The notes beneath the pieces are model-generated. The model was given only the letters and a program-made list of their open reading frames with translations. It had not been told where the DNA came from and did not search any database. From Puniceicoccales bacterium (GTDB lineage: Bacteria > Verrucomicrobiota > Verrucomicrobiia > Opitutales > LL51), in NCBI GenBank assembly GCA_031259665.1, contig JAIRLD010000092.1:1-6157 (forward strand): a DNA stretch of 6,157 nucleotides. The letters run 5' to 3'. Numbering within the stretch: position 1 is the stretch's first letter; every line of letters starts with the position of its first letter. The position numbers and the translations under genes are program-made. Shown piece after piece: positions 5,851 through 6,157 of this stretch.

Positions 5851-6157
5851 GATTGGATTATCTGTTGAAGGGGATGATCTTTGCAAGGAGAAAAAGAGGG
5901 TGCCATTAAGAAGACCAGGAAAAAAAAGTAAGTTGTCCATCGGCGAAATGGTAACTATGACAGGCAAAAGTGTTTTTCCAATGGGCGCAACGGGATGAAA
6001 AATCGGGGTTCCTGTTGATCGATTCCCCCTCCCGGTTTGCGAAAATGTACGGGCGAACCGGCATCGAACTTTTCGGGGAGTGGCCAATGGGACACATTTT
6101 TCGACGAAAACTATATTTGGTTTAAAGCTCCATCTGGTCCTAACGGAAAAACAAAAA
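5834..6157 (+). pseudogene. IS982-like DDE transposase remnant (broken; continues beyond window)
   Basis: One frame carries two transposase-like parts separated by TGA 5996-5998. The first (about 5867-5962) includes DDLCKE and KKSKLSIGEMVTM, resembling the N-terminal part of IS982-family transposases, where a DDFC-like segment is followed by a basic stretch and LSLSEIMTI. The second (5999-6157) reads VPVDRFPLPVCENVRANRHR and then FGLKLHLVL, matching the region around the first catalytic Asp (codon 6017-6019) in that family, whose form is DSFPLPVC...RHK.FKG...FGFKLHL. The usual region between these parts is missing, so there is an internal deletion as well as the stop. No good start codon is visible; the frame opens after TAA 5825-5827. 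The gene runs off the window. It marks the region as mobile or rearranged. Family assignment is from remembered motifs. Confidence 0.65.

Noticed and set aside
5824..6097. Minus-strand open frames of 63 and 87 codons at the window end
   Set aside because: The plus strand carries recognisable transposase motifs over the same bases.

Overview
This 6.2-kb stretch is AT-rich and bacterial in style, with Shine-Dalgarno sites, sigma70-like promoter elements, Sec-type signal peptides and an insertion-sequence remnant. Paralogous secreted proteins, decaying genes and a G+C-rich hairpin island suggest an accessory region, perhaps of a host-associated Gram-negative. I cannot name the organism from sequence alone.

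Layout. Positions 1-600 hold the 3' part of a metallo-beta-lactamase (MBL) fold protein that resembles the C-terminal hydrolase domain of ComEC/Rec2. A G+C-rich island of consecutive hairpins follows (601-780). Next is a two-gene unit: a secreted coiled-coil protein (940-1942, broken by two -1 frame changes) and a second, nearly full-length MBL paralogue with its own signal sequence (1949-3002, broken by one +1 frame change). A paralogue of the coiled-coil gene follows at 3121-3812. It sits behind an almost perfect promoter that would start transcription at the ATG itself, and it is interrupted by an in-frame TAG. No MBL partner follows it.

Positions 3813-4292 have no intact gene but hold a possible small gene remnant (3961-4214). 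Positions 4293-5747 encode an intact 484-residue exported protein. It carries HTE and PCLKC motifs spaced as in zinc-dependent nucleoside/nucleic-acid deaminases. The window ends in a hairpin (5811-5850) and a broken IS982-like transposase (about 5834 to the end).

Together the window reads as a duplicated cassette, [small secreted coiled-coil protein + secreted MBL hydrolase], in several stages of decay, next to an intact putative secreted deaminase. The paralogy, frame changes and motifs are visible in the sequence. The function of the coiled-coil family, and any working link between cassette and deaminase, are inference.
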